Of a DNA stretch of 64,000 bases, positions 17,839 through 26,506 are shown in pieces. Under the pieces are notes generated by a model that saw nothing but the letters and a program-made list of their open reading frames with translations, ran no database searches and had not been told where the DNA came from. The first letter of the stretch is position 1; each line of letters begins with the position of its first letter. Source of the stretch: an uncultured Paracoccaceae bacterium. Its GTDB lineage: Bacteria > Pseudomonadota > Alphaproteobacteria > Rhodobacterales > Rhodobacteraceae. A program made the translations under genes and the position numbers. Location of the stretch: assembly GCA_947488605.1 (NCBI GenBank), contig CANKZJ010000002.1, positions 1 to 64,000 on the forward strand, written 5' to 3'.

Positions 17839-19520
17839 GCAACGTCGCATTTCAAGTCATGTGGAACCGCATGATCTCGGTCGTGGAAGAACAGGCGCAG
17901 GCGCTGGTGCGGACCGCGTTTTCAACCTCTGTGCGCGAAGCAGGTGATCTTTCAGCAGGCGTCTACAACGCCGAAGGTCTGATGCTGGCCCAAGCGGTCA
18001 CTGGCACGCCCGGTCATGTTAACGCGATGGCCGATGCAGTCGCGCATTTCATCCGCCGCATCGGGCGCGAAAATATCAACGAAGGTGACGTTTATATTAC
18101 CAACGATCCGTGGGAAGGGACCGGCCACCTGCACGACATCACAGTCGTCAGCCCGTCGTTTCACAACGGCAACCATGTTGGATTTTTTGCCTGTACTGCC
18201 CATGTTGTTGATATTGGCGGGCGCGGGTTTGGGGCGGATGCTGCAAGCGTCTATGAAGAAGGTCTCTACATTCCAATCATGAAATTCGTGGATCGTGGGA
18301 CGGTCGATGAGACCCTGATCCGCATCGTGCGCGGCAACGTGCGCGAGCCGGATCAGTTGGTCGGTGATATGTATGCGCTGGCCACGTGCAATGAAATTGG
18401 ACATCGCCGTCTGGTCGAGATGATGGATGAGTTTAACCTTACTGATCTTGAAGGCATCGGCGACTTCATTCTCGAAAACTCGCGTCGTGCCACGTTAGAG
18501 CGGATCGCCGCGTTGCCCCGCGAGACGGCAACGGGCGAAATGCGGATTGACGGGTTCGCGACACCGATTGATCTAAAGGTAAAGCTGAGCATCGAAGAAG
18601 ATCGCATGCATTGCGATTTTACTGGGACATCTGGCCTAGACAAAAAGGGCATCAACGTGCCGCTTGTCTATACTAAAGCCTATGCTTGTTACGCCCTGAA
18701 ATGCGCTGTCGCCCCTGAAATTCCCAATAATGCGGCCTCATTAGCCCCGTTTGAGGTGTCGGCCCCGGTCGACAGCATCGTCAATGCGGTGCACCCGGCC
18801 CCTGTCGCATTGCGCCATGTCATCGGGCATATGATCCCCGATACGGTCTATGACGCGCTGGACAAAATCTTGCCTGCGACGGTCCCGGCAGAAGGGGCGG
18901 GGTGTCTGTGCAACTTCCAAGTCTCATTGCGTCCGGTTGCGGGCAAAACAGGGCGGCGGTCCGAAGTGTTGACCTTCAACTCAGGCGGTGCAGGTGCGCG
19001 GCCAACAGTGGATGGATTGAATGCAACGGCATTCCCTTCCGGCGTTATGACAATGCCGATTGAGGCGACGGAACACACTGGGCCTGTCATCATTTGGCGC
19101 AAAGAGCTGCGCCCTGATAGCGGCGGCGCGGGGGAGCACCGTGGCGGGTTGGGTCAGTATATGGAAGTTGGTGCGACAATGAACCACGAGTTTGACTTCT
19201 CCGCTATGTTCGACCGTGTCGATCATCCCGCTCGTGGGCGACAAGGCGGGCAAGACGGCGCCCCCACAACCATTGCACGCGACGATGGCAGCGTGATGCA
19301 AGGCAAGGGCAAACAGCATGTGGCCGAAGGGCGACGCGTCATGCTCGCCTTCCCGGGCGGTGCGGGTTACGGCGATGCGTCCCAGCGCGATCCTGAAATG
19401 ATCAAACGCGACCTTGCGCGCGGCTATATTTCTGCCGAAGCTGCCCGCAATGACTATGGGATGAGCGCGAAAGATGTGGACGCTGTCCTTGCCACTGTTG
19501 CAAAGGGAGAGACCGCATGA
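17835..19520 (+). CDS. hyuB: Hydantoinase/oxoprolinase subunit B
   Basis: 561 residues of the HyuB family, partner of HyuA. Conserved features visible: REAGDLSAGVYNAEGLMLAQ, TGTPGHVNAM, DVYITNDPWEGTGHLHD and ACTAHVVDIGG, which contain the metal-ligand Asp and His residues of this family. The C-terminal SGGAGEHRGGLGQ block is also typical. The ATG overlaps the hyuA stop in an ATGA, and its own stop overlaps the next start the same way, so stoichiometric expression with HyuA is expected. Confidence 0.85.
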   Translation: MSNVAFQVMWNRMISVVEEQAQALVRTAFSTSVREAGDLSAGVYNAEGLMLAQAVTGTPGHVNAMADAVAHFIRRIGRENINEGDVYITNDPWEGTGHLHDITVVSPSFHNGNHVGFFACTAHVVDIGGRGFGADAASVYEEGLYIPIMKFVDRGTVDETLIRIVRGNVREPDQLVGDMYALATCNEIGHRRLVEMMDEFNLTDLEGIGDFILENSRRATLERIAALPRETATGEMRIDGFATPIDLKVKLSIEEDRMHCDFTGTSGLDKKGINVPLVYTKAYACYALKCAVAPEIPNNAASLAPFEVSAPVDSIVNAVHPAPVALRHVIGHMIPDTVYDALDKILPATVPAEGAGCLCNFQVSLRPVAGKTGRRSEVLTFNSGGAGARPTVDGLNATAFPSGVMTMPIEATEHTGPVIIWRKELRPDSGGAGEHRGGLGQYMEVGATMNHEFDFSAMFDRVDHPARGRQGGQDGAPTTIARDDGSVMQGKGKQHVAEGRRVMLAFPGGAGYGDASQRDPEMIKRDLARGYISAEAARNDYGMSAKDVDAVLATVAKGETA

Positions 19521-20722
19521 CGCAAACACCAGCCAAGACAAGTTATGATGTCGTGATTATCGGAGGTGCCATGTTTGGTTCCTCCGTTGCGTGGTTTCTG
19601 ACCGACAATCCGGATTTTGACGGATCGATCCTCGTGGTGGAACGTGATCCGACTTATGAGTTCACGTCGACCTCACATACGAACTCTTGCATGCGTCAGC
19701 AGTTCAGCCGTGAAGTAAACGTGCGGGTGTCGCAGTTTGCCGCTGATTTCGTCAAAAACTTCCGCGACTACATGGGCGGTGATGCGCGGGTGCCGAATAT
19801 CCCCATCCAAAGCTATGGTTACATGTATTTGGCCGATACCGCCGAATTTGCAGAAACATTGCGCGAAAGCCAAAAACTGCAAGCTGCCTGCGGTGCAGGT
19901 ACGAAACATATGACGCCGGAACAGATCGCAGCCGATTATCCGTTCTACAACCTCGATGATATCGTCGCAGCCAACCACAATCTGATCGACGAAGGCTACT
20001 TTGACGGTAATACACTGTTTGATTGGTGGAAAAGATCCGCACGTGAACGTGGTGTGGAATACCTGACGAACGAAGTTGTTGCGATGAACCGCAATGCGGC
20101 GGGTACAAGGGTCGAAAGCATTATTCTGAAGTCCGGCGAGGTGATCAATTGCGGAACGGTTGTCAACGCGTCTGGCCCACGCGCCGTGCTGACCAGCCGC
20201 ATGGCGGGTATAGAAATTCCTGTTGAACCGCGAAAACGCTACACTTTTATCTTTGAGGCTGAAAAGCCGCTTGATCGCGACCTACCATTGACCATCGATC
20301 CATCCGGCGTCCACATGCGCACTGATGGCACCTACTACCTTGCGGGTTGCCCGCCAGATGACGACCCAGCCGTGGATTACGACGACTTCATCCAAGATCA
20401 CAGCATTTGGGAAAACAAGGTTTGGCCGATCCTCGCGACCCGCGTGCCGCAATTCGAGGCGATCAAACTACGCAATTCCTGGGCGGGGCACTACGCCTAC
20501 AACACCTTCGATCAGAATGCGATTTTGGGGCCGCACACCCAAGTTGAGAACTTCATTTTCGTCAACGGCTTCTCTGGCCACGGGTTCCAACAATCCCCTG
20601 CAATGGGTCGCGGAACGGCAGAGTTGATTGCCTATGGAGAATACCGCGCACTTGATCTGAGCCCGTTCAACTATGACCGGATTGAGAAGGGCGAAAAATT
20701 CATTGAAAAGGCCGTGATATGA
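19517..20722 (+). CDS. FAD-dependent (DAO-type) oxidoreductase
   Basis: 401 residues with an N-terminal dinucleotide-binding motif (YDVVIIGGAMFGSSVAWFL) ending in the acidic strand VVERD, and a C-terminal FVNGFSGHGFQQSPAMGRGTA that closes the FAD site in the D-amino-acid/sarcosine oxidase superfamily. Such enzymes oxidise C-N or C-O bonds of small amino or hydroxy acids. Coupled by ATGA overlaps to hyuB and the aldolase. In this operon it may act on the ring-opened product of HyuAB; that is inference. Confidence 0.85.
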   Translation: MTQTPAKTSYDVVIIGGAMFGSSVAWFLTDNPDFDGSILVVERDPTYEFTSTSHTNSCMRQQFSREVNVRVSQFAADFVKNFRDYMGGDARVPNIPIQSYGYMYLADTAEFAETLRESQKLQAACGAGTKHMTPEQIAADYPFYNLDDIVAANHNLIDEGYFDGNTLFDWWKRSARERGVEYLTNEVVAMNRNAAGTRVESIILKSGEVINCGTVVNASGPRAVLTSRMAGIEIPVEPRKRYTFIFEAEKPLDRDLPLTIDPSGVHMRTDGTYYLAGCPPDDDPAVDYDDFIQDHSIWENKVWPILATRVPQFEAIKLRNSWAGHYAYNTFDQNAILGPHTQVENFIFVNGFSGHGFQQSPAMGRGTAELIAYGEYRALDLSPFNYDRIEKGEKFIEKAVI

Positions 20723-21504
20723 AAATGACCCCGAATGCATTTCTTGCGGCAATCCGCCAAGGGCGTCCGCAAATTGGCCTTTGGGTCAGCTTGGCGAACA
20801 ATTACGCCGCCGAAGTGGTCGCAAGTGCAGGCTACGACTGGCTGTTGGTCGATATGGAACACGCGCCCAGTGATATGGGCACGGTGCTGGGGCAGCTGCA
20901 GGCGATTGCGCCGCATGGCGCGACTGCGATTGTTCGCCCGCCTTGGAACGATACGGTTATGGTCAAGCGCCTGCTGGACGTCGGCGCGTCAGGCCTCTTG
21001 TTCCCAATGGTTCAGTCGGTGCAGGAGGCGCAGGCAGCCGTGGCCGCATGCCGGTATCCGCCAAATGGCGTGCGCGGCGTTGCTGGATCAATCCGCGCCA
21101 ACAACTTTGGCCGGATCACAGATTACTACGCCAAGGCTGACGATCAGACAGCCGTGATCTTACAGGTCGAAACGCAGTCTGCTGTCGCGCAATCGTTAGA
21201 AATTGGCCAAGTGGATGGCGTCGATGGTGTCTTCTTCGGTCCCGCCGATATCGCGGCTGATATGGGGCTTTTGGGCAAGCATATGTCGGATGAGGTCTGG
21301 AACCTGATCTTGCCTGCGGCCCGCAAACTGATGGCCGCCGGTATTCCGGTCGGTACATTGGTGACCGACCCTGCATTTGCGCAGAAACTACTTGCCGATG
21401 GCTTCACATTCGTGGCCTGCGGTACGGATACGAATTTACTGGCCAAAGGGGCCGATGCCCTTCTTGCGCAGATGCGTACGGCCACCAGAAAGGAAAACAC
21501 ATGA
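20719..21504 (+). CDS. HpcH/HpaI-family class II aldolase
   Basis: 261 residues of the 2-keto-3-deoxy acid aldolase family, which splits 4-hydroxy-2-oxo acids to pyruvate plus an aldehyde with a divalent metal. Motifs: GLWVSLANNYAAEVVASAGYD, LLVDMEHAP, the catalytic-Arg-like IVRPPWND, ILQVET with the metal Glu and GVFFGPADIAADMG with the metal Asp. ATGA-coupled on both sides. Its presence says the pathway ends in carbon-carbon cleavage of a keto acid. Confidence 0.88.
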   Translation: MKMTPNAFLAAIRQGRPQIGLWVSLANNYAAEVVASAGYDWLLVDMEHAPSDMGTVLGQLQAIAPHGATAIVRPPWNDTVMVKRLLDVGASGLLFPMVQSVQEAQAAVAACRYPPNGVRGVAGSIRANNFGRITDYYAKADDQTAVILQVETQSAVAQSLEIGQVDGVDGVFFGPADIAADMGLLGKHMSDEVWNLILPAARKLMAAGIPVGTLVTDPAFAQKLLADGFTFVACGTDTNLLAKGADALLAQMRTATRKENT

Positions 21505-22337
21505 AAAAACTTGTCCTGACAGGAGCCGCCGGCCGCCTTGGGTCTTACCTGCGCGAACCGCTGGCAAAGATGTGTGATGAACTGGTCTCGACCGACCTCG
21601 CAGATGATATCGGCAAGCTTTACCCCGGCGAGACCTATGTGAAGGCGGACCTGTCCAGCCTTGATGCCATGCTTGAGGTGCTGAAAGGCGCCGACATGGT
21701 TGTTCATTTCGGGGCTATCGGAGATGAAGCGGCGTGGGATGATATTCTGCAAGCCAACATCATCGGAGCGTATAACGTTTGGGAAGCCGCCTATCGTTGT
21801 GGCGTGAAACGGGTGGTTTACGCAAGTTCTGTCCACGCTGTCGGCATGCACAAAAAAACCGACACAATCGGTATTGATGCGCCACACCGTCCTGACACAT
21901 ATTATGGGCTCGCCAAATGCTTTAGCGAAGATCTTGCCAGCCTTTATTGGGACAAGCGCGGGGTAGAAAGCGTGTGCATGCGCATCTTCTCTTGTGCCCA
22001 AGCCAACAACGCGCGCAGCATTGGCACATGGCTGTCCTATGACGACTTGATCCACTTGGTGGAACGGGCCGTCGACAGCCCCGTAGTTGGGTTCAGCATT
22101 GTTTACGGTATTTCCAACAATGATCGTGCCGTTGTCGATAACTCCAAGGCCGGACATCTAGGGTATCGCCCCAAAGACAACGCCGAACAGTTCGCCAAAG
22201 AGGTCTTTGCCGACACTCCACCTCTCGACAACAAGGACCTCGCCAATCTGTGCATTGGTGGGCCTTTTGCAACTGTGCCTTTGGGTAATTCCGGCGTGGC
22301 TGCGTTGGGCGTGGTAGATGATAGGAAAGAAACATGA
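21501..22337 (+). CDS. NAD-dependent epimerase/dehydratase, uronate dehydrogenase-like
   Basis: 278 residues of the extended SDR fold. Rossmann motif TGAAGRLGSYLRE, catalytic YYGLAKCFSEDLA (Tyr-x3-Lys), and a late WLSYDDLIHLVERA and DNSKAGHLGYRPKDNAEQF that closely recall bacterial uronate dehydrogenase (Udh), which oxidises hexuronic acids to aldarolactones. The C-terminal 30 residues are longer than in Udh. ATGA-coupled neighbours. Family likely; actual sugar acid or other hydroxy substrate unknown. Confidence 0.8.
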   Translation: MKKLVLTGAAGRLGSYLREPLAKMCDELVSTDLADDIGKLYPGETYVKADLSSLDAMLEVLKGADMVVHFGAIGDEAAWDDILQANIIGAYNVWEAAYRCGVKRVVYASSVHAVGMHKKTDTIGIDAPHRPDTYYGLAKCFSEDLASLYWDKRGVESVCMRIFSCAQANNARSIGTWLSYDDLIHLVERAVDSPVVGFSIVYGISNNDRAVVDNSKAGHLGYRPKDNAEQFAKEVFADTPPLDNKDLANLCIGGPFATVPLGNSGVAALGVVDDRKET

Positions 22338-23035
22338 GCAAGCAAGTCGCACTGATCGTCGGTGGCGGGTCCGGTATCGGAGCTGACGCTGCGCGTAAGA
22401 TGGCAGCAGACGGATGGGACGTTGGCGTGATGTCCTCCTCAGGCAAAGGCGAAGCGCTGGGCCACGCATTGGGTGGGCTAGGTTTCACAGGGTCCAACCT
22501 GGTGTTTGCCGATCTTGAAGCCTTCGTTGCGGCTGCAATGGACCGTTTTGGGCGGATTGACGCTGTCATCAACTGCACTGGCCACGGCCCCAAAGGTCCC
22601 GTGGATGAGATCAGTGATGATGATTGGCACCTTGGCATGGACTATTACATGCTGAACGTTGTGCGCATGGTGCGGTTAGTCCAGCCGATCATGCTCAAGC
22701 AAGGGTCCGGTTCCATTGTGAACATCTCAACTTTTGCAGCATTTGAACCTGATCCTGACTTCCCGACCTCAGCCATCTTTCGTGCGTCGTTGGCCGGATA
22801 CACGAAACTATGGACAAATAAATTCGCCAGCGCAGGTTTGCGCATGAACAACGTACTTCCGGGCTTCATTGATAGCCTGCCTGAAAAAGAAGACCGCGTC
22901 GCGCGTATCCCTGCAGGTCGTTATGCCAAAGTAGAAGAGCTTTCGAACGTCATTGCATTCTTGGCGTCCGATGCATCAACTTACGTGAATGGGCAAAACC
23001 TGCGCGTAGATGGTGGATTGACGGCTTCCGTCTAG
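22334..23035 (+). CDS. Short-chain dehydrogenase/reductase
   Basis: 233-residue classical SDR fold: VGGGSGIGADAARKMA nucleotide loop, INCTGHG in place of NAG, and a C-terminal LASDASTYVNGQNLRVDGG. The usual active-site Y-x3-K is not in place: the expected region reads FRASLAGYTKLWTNK, so Tyr may be shifted (Y-T-K) or replaced; this is worth checking. Last gene of the operon; its stop overlaps by 4 bases the stop of the convergent DUF606 gene. Confidence 0.82.
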   Translation: MSKQVALIVGGGSGIGADAARKMAADGWDVGVMSSSGKGEALGHALGGLGFTGSNLVFADLEAFVAAAMDRFGRIDAVINCTGHGPKGPVDEISDDDWHLGMDYYMLNVVRMVRLVQPIMLKQGSGSIVNISTFAAFEPDPDFPTSAIFRASLAGYTKLWTNKFASAGLRMNNVLPGFIDSLPEKEDRVARIPAGRYAKVEELSNVIAFLASDASTYVNGQNLRVDGGLTASV

Positions 23036-23460
23036 GTCCGCTTGCCACCTTGCGCGACCCACATGCCCGCAAGGATCAAACCAACACCCACGGTGCGCGC
23101 CCACAGATCGCCGGGCGCGCCCATGATAATGTCGAGAACCACGCCAGAGATCATTTGCCCTGCGATAATTAAAAGTGCGGTTTGTGCCGCACCTATGCGG
23201 GCAATCAGCCAACTGCCTGCCGCAATAAAGATGACCCCAACCGGACCACCTAAGTAAGCCCACCAAGGCGAGGCTGTCGGCTCGCCTGCAAAAAGGCCGC
23301 CGACGAGTAGGGCCACAAACGTGATGAAACCTAAACCGACAATGTGGTTCCAGAATGACGATTCCATTGCCGAGGTCGACAGCGCCAGGCGTCCGTTGAT
23401 TTGACGGCTCAGCGAAACAAGTACGCCAGCAAGAATAGCGAGAGCAGCAAACCAGATCAT
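23032..23460 (-). CDS. DUF606/YdcZ-type DMT half-transporter (second of pair)
   Basis: 142 residues, almost entirely hydrophobic, with about five transmembrane helices and the family blocks LSRQINGRLA, ESSFWNHIVG, GGPVGVIFIAAG and AAQTALLIIAGQM. DUF606 proteins are half-size relatives of drug/metabolite transporters and commonly occur as tandem pairs, presumed to make heterodimers. It follows its partner with a 4-base overlap and converges on the hyu operon, so it might move that pathway's substrate or product; this is a guess from position. Confidence 0.8.
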   Translation of the reverse strand: MIWFAALAILAGVLVSLSRQINGRLALSTSAMESSFWNHIVGLGFITFVALLVGGLFAGEPTASPWWAYLGGPVGVIFIAAGSWLIARIGAAQTALLIIAGQMISGVVLDIIMGAPGDLWARTVGVGLILAGMWVAQGGKRT

Positions 23461-23930
23461 GTGCCGCTTCCAAAGAAGATCAAGATCAGGCTTCCAGCGA
23501 TGATCAGTGCCAAAGCTACAAAATCGCGCGGGACTGGCGTGCGTTGCGGCAAACCAAACAGACCGCGCACATCCGCAAAAAGACTAAACACCATCTGGCC
23601 TGCAAGGCCCAAAGCAATCGTCCCTGACAAGGCCAGTGCACTGTTCAGCGTGGCCGACGTTAGCATAACGGTGATCGCACCTGATACACCTCCCAAATAG
23701 ACCCAAAGGGGCGGGCGGGCCACGTGGGCGCGTTTGGGTTTGAGGATCACAAGAAACAGCAACGCTGCAAACGTACCCGTCAAATGCGGCACCCAAGATG
23801 CAAAGAATAGCGATCCATACGCCGCCAGCGTGCCGTTAAACAGCACCATCAACGACAATAGGCCACCGGTTCCGAACGCGGCAGAAAAATATATCATTGG
23901 GTTGGGTTGTGAGGCCTGCGACATAGCCAC
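23457..23930 (-). CDS. DUF606/YdcZ-type DMT half-transporter (first of pair)
   Basis: 157 residues with about five transmembrane helices and the same family pattern as its neighbour (MVLFNGTLAAYGSLF, LGGVSGAITVMLTSATLNSA, LAGQMVFSLFADVRGLFG). The likely start is the ATG at 23930 or 23924. It overlaps the second half-transporter by 4 bases in an ATGA-type junction, so both subunits are made together in the inner membrane. Confidence 0.8.
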   Translation of the reverse strand: MAMSQASQPNPMIYFSAAFGTGGLLSLMVLFNGTLAAYGSLFFASWVPHLTGTFAALLFLVILKPKRAHVARPPLWVYLGGVSGAITVMLTSATLNSALALSGTIALGLAGQMVFSLFADVRGLFGLPQRTPVPRDFVALALIIAGSLILIFFGSGT

Positions 23931-23936
23931 AGGTGT

Positions 23937-24371
23937 CTAGCTTTCGACAGTAGAACGCAATTGCTGTTGGCGCTTAACGGCACCAAAATGTTGCTTTGGT
24001 TGGACGGGGCGCGATGATTTGATTTGGCGTAACTGTGTCACCAACATCTTATGGGGCCGCGATAGCCCAAGGGCTGCATAGCGCGACATCCACGAAGGCA
24101 CGGCGTCAATTGCATGGGCATGCAACACTATTTTCCGCTCTTGCGCAGAAAGATCATCGAAAGGAACAGCGCAGTTTTCTTTGCGCATCAAATCAACGCT
24201 GAGCGCCATAAGTTGCGGGGCATCGTTGTGTTGCGTCGGGTCAGAAAACGCGGAACGATACTTGTCAGGCAAATTAGAATTCAACATCGCAAAGCGGCGC
24301 TTCACGGTTTGATGGCACAATAGCCAAAATGCTGCCAAACTGATGAACGCGAGAACGAGACTAACAGGCAA
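23937..24371 (-). CDS. Small membrane-anchored protein of unknown function
   Basis: 144 residues: one N-terminal transmembrane helix (VLAFISLAAFWLLCH) followed by a basic, mostly helical cytoplasmic-type domain. Not recognised. It lies 6 bases upstream of the DUF606 pair on the same strand, so the three may be co-transcribed, but gene content gives no functional hint. Confidence 0.6.
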   Translation of the reverse strand: MPVSLVLAFISLAAFWLLCHQTVKRRFAMLNSNLPDKYRSAFSDPTQHNDAPQLMALSVDLMRKENCAVPFDDLSAQERKIVLHAHAIDAVPSWMSRYAALGLSRPHKMLVTQLRQIKSSRPVQPKQHFGAVKRQQQLRSTVES

Positions 24372-24544
24372 ACTTGATCCTCTCTAAGGCAACTAAACAC
24401 CCTATGTTGTATGTGTTTGTCGACAATGGGGCGTAAGTAGTACAGGATTAAGTCGTTCCGCTATCGCAATCTGGACCTCAGCGCCTTCTGCGTTGACACC
24501 CTAAGAATCCCCTTTATAAGCCGCCTTTCATTGGTGTTGGTGGA

Positions 24545-24584
24545 CCGCGCAAGCGGAACCCTGTCACCGCGGCAAAATCCGCGG
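24545..24584 (+). promoter_or_regulatory. Two hairpins in the rpsD leader
   Basis: First hairpin CCGC-GCAA-GCGG at 24545-24556, with a GNRA-type tetraloop. Second, CCGCGG-CAAAAT-CCGCGG, at 24567-24584. Both lie within 82 bases of the rpsD ATG. S4 is known to repress its own mRNA in other bacteria, so an autoregulatory leader is plausible; the structure here is only inferred from base complementarity. Confidence 0.4.
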
Positions 24585-24626
24585 AAAGGACAACGCCCTT
24601 CGTAATTTACAGAAGGAGATCAGCGT

Positions 24627-25247
24627 ATGACTAAACGTACCGCTGCCAAATACAAACTTGACCGCCGGATGGGCGAAAACATCTGGGGTCGCCCGAAATC
24701 CCCAGTCAACCGTCGTGAATATGGCCCCGGCCAGCACGGTCAGCGCCGCAAGGGCAAACTATCCGACTTCGGCACACAGCTGCGCGCAAAGCAAAAGCTG
24801 AAGGGTTACTACGGTGACCTGACCGAGAAGCAATTCCGCCGCATCTACGGCGAAGCCGAGCGTGTCAAAGGCGATACAGGTGAAAACCTCATCGGTCTGC
24901 TGGAGCGTCGTTTGGACGCTGTTGTTTACCGCGCCAAGTTCGTGCCAACCGTTTTTGCAGCACGCCAGTTCGTGAACCACGGCCACGTCACAGTGAACGG
25001 CAAGAAGGTGAATATTCCGTCTTACCGCGTTAAAGAAGGCGACGTGATTGAAGTGCGTCAGAAGTCCAAGCAGCTTGAGCTGGTTTTGGTCGCATCCCAG
25101 CTGCCAGAGCGCGATGTGCCAGACTACATGGACGTCGATCACAACAAGATGACAGCCACGTTCACACGGACACCAGGTTTGGGCGATGTGCCTTATCCAG
25201 TGACAATGGAACCAAATCTCGTCGTCGAATTCTACGCGAAGAATTAA
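24627..25247 (+). CDS. rpsD: 30S ribosomal protein S4
   Basis: 206 residues, normal for S4. The start [21 protein letters not shown] and the S4 RNA-binding domain at residues 93-155 ([41 protein letters not shown]) are diagnostic. It binds 16S rRNA early in small-subunit assembly. A strong AGAAGGAG precedes the ATG. It is transcribed alone here, as in many alphaproteobacteria, rather than in the alpha operon, with hairpins before it and a terminator after it. Confidence 0.97.
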   Translation: MTKRTAAKYKLDRRMGENIWGRPKSPVNRREYGPGQHGQRRKGKLSDFGTQLRAKQKLKGYYGDLTEKQFRRIYGEAERVKGDTGENLIGLLERRLDAVVYRAKFVPTVFAARQFVNHGHVTVNGKKVNIPSYRVKEGDVIEVRQKSKQLELVLVASQLPERDVPDYMDVDHNKMTATFTRTPGLGDVPYPVTMEPNLVVEFYAKN

Positions 25248-25287
25248 TCTTCGCATATATCCGGCGATACGCCGGAGCAAGAAATTC

Positions 25288-25316
25288 AGGGCCGCTCCAA
25301 TTTGGGGCGGCTCTTT
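25288..25316 (+). terminator. Rho-independent terminator of rpsD
   Basis: The stem AGGGCCGCTCC pairs with GGGGCGGCTCT across a five-base AATTT loop, and TTTGCGTTT follows. A further perfect hairpin CCGGCG-ATA-CGCCGG lies just upstream at 25261-25275. Together they end the rpsD transcript before hisC. Confidence 0.75.
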
Positions 25317-25420
25317 GCGTTTAGGTGGCAGAGATGGGCAAATTGCCTCGGCCCACCTTGGCACTGGTCTTGCAGAGGGCAGGGCGATAGAACAGGCGAA
25401 ACGAGACGGGAACGGACTTC

Positions 25421-26506
25421 ATGGCTGACGGCATTCAACCTCAACCGGGTATTTTGGACATCGCGCTTTATCAAGGCGGTGCGTCCCATCTGGACGGTGT
25501 CAGCAACGTGCTTAAGCTGTCATCAAACGAAAACCCATTGGGTCCAAGTGATGCCGCAAAAGAGGCCGTGATACGCGCCACACACGACTTGCATCGCTAC
25601 CCTTCAACGGACCATGCAAGCCTGCGGGCTGCGATCGCAAAAGTATGGGATGTTGATCCTGCACGCGTTTTCTGTGGTGTAGGTTCTGGCGATGTTCTTA
25701 AGCAATTAGCCGAAGCTTATGCCGGTCCCGGTGACGAGGTGCTTTTCACCGAGCATGGCTTTTCGATGTATCCGATCTATGCGCACGCTTGCGGGGCGAC
25801 ACCAGTTGTTGTGCCGGAAAACGAGCGTGTCGTCGACGTCGATGCGATCCTGGCTGCTTGCACCGAAAAGACAAAGCTCGTTTTCATTGCCAACCCCGCC
25901 AACCCGACTGGGACGATGATTGGGCAAGCAGAAGTCGCGCGATTGGCAGAAGGGCTGCCAGAACAGGCTTTGCTCGTGCTTGACGGCGCTTACGCTGAAT
26001 TCGTCGACGGTTTTGACGCGGGCAAGGCGCTTGTTGAAAGTCGCGAAAATGTTGTGATGTCGCGCACATTCTCAAAGATCTACGGGCTTGGCGGTATGCG
26101 CGTCGGATGGGGTTATGGCCCGCAGCCTGTGATAGACGTGCTCAACCGTATTCGCGGTCCGTTCAATCTGTCTGCGGCAGCGCTCGCAGCAGCAGAAGCG
26201 GCCGTGCAAGATACGGCCCACACCGAAAAATGCCGCATCGAAAATGCCAAATGGCGTGATTGGCTCGCCAATGCGCTGGCTGAACTGGGCGTACCTTCGG
26301 ATACGTCTACGGCCAATTTCATCTTGGCACGATTTGCCGATGAGGCAGAAGCGAATGCCTGCGATGATCATTTGCGCAGCCAAGGCATTATCGTGCGGCG
26401 GGTCGCAGGCTACGGGCTGCCACAATGTCTACGCATCACCGTGGGTGACGAAAGCGCATGCCGGCGTGTGGCCCATGCGGTCGCTCAATTCGAAGGGGCA
26501 GCGTAA
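25421..26506 (+). CDS. hisC: Histidinol-phosphate aminotransferase
   Basis: 361-residue PLP enzyme of fold type I that transaminates imidazole acetol phosphate in histidine biosynthesis, and often aromatic keto acids too. Motifs: [32 protein letters not shown] and the PLP-lysine block [18 protein letters not shown]. The gene overlaps tyrC by one base (TAATG), so a role in tyrosine/phenylalanine transamination is also likely in this operon. Confidence 0.93.
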   Translation: MADGIQPQPGILDIALYQGGASHLDGVSNVLKLSSNENPLGPSDAAKEAVIRATHDLHRYPSTDHASLRAAIAKVWDVDPARVFCGVGSGDVLKQLAEAYAGPGDEVLFTEHGFSMYPIYAHACGATPVVVPENERVVDVDAILAACTEKTKLVFIANPANPTGTMIGQAEVARLAEGLPEQALLVLDGAYAEFVDGFDAGKALVESRENVVMSRTFSKIYGLGGMRVGWGYGPQPVIDVLNRIRGPFNLSAAALAAAEAAVQDTAHTEKCRIENAKWRDWLANALAELGVPSDTSTANFILARFADEAEANACDDHLRSQGIIVRRVAGYGLPQCLRITVGDESACRRVAHAVAQFEGAA

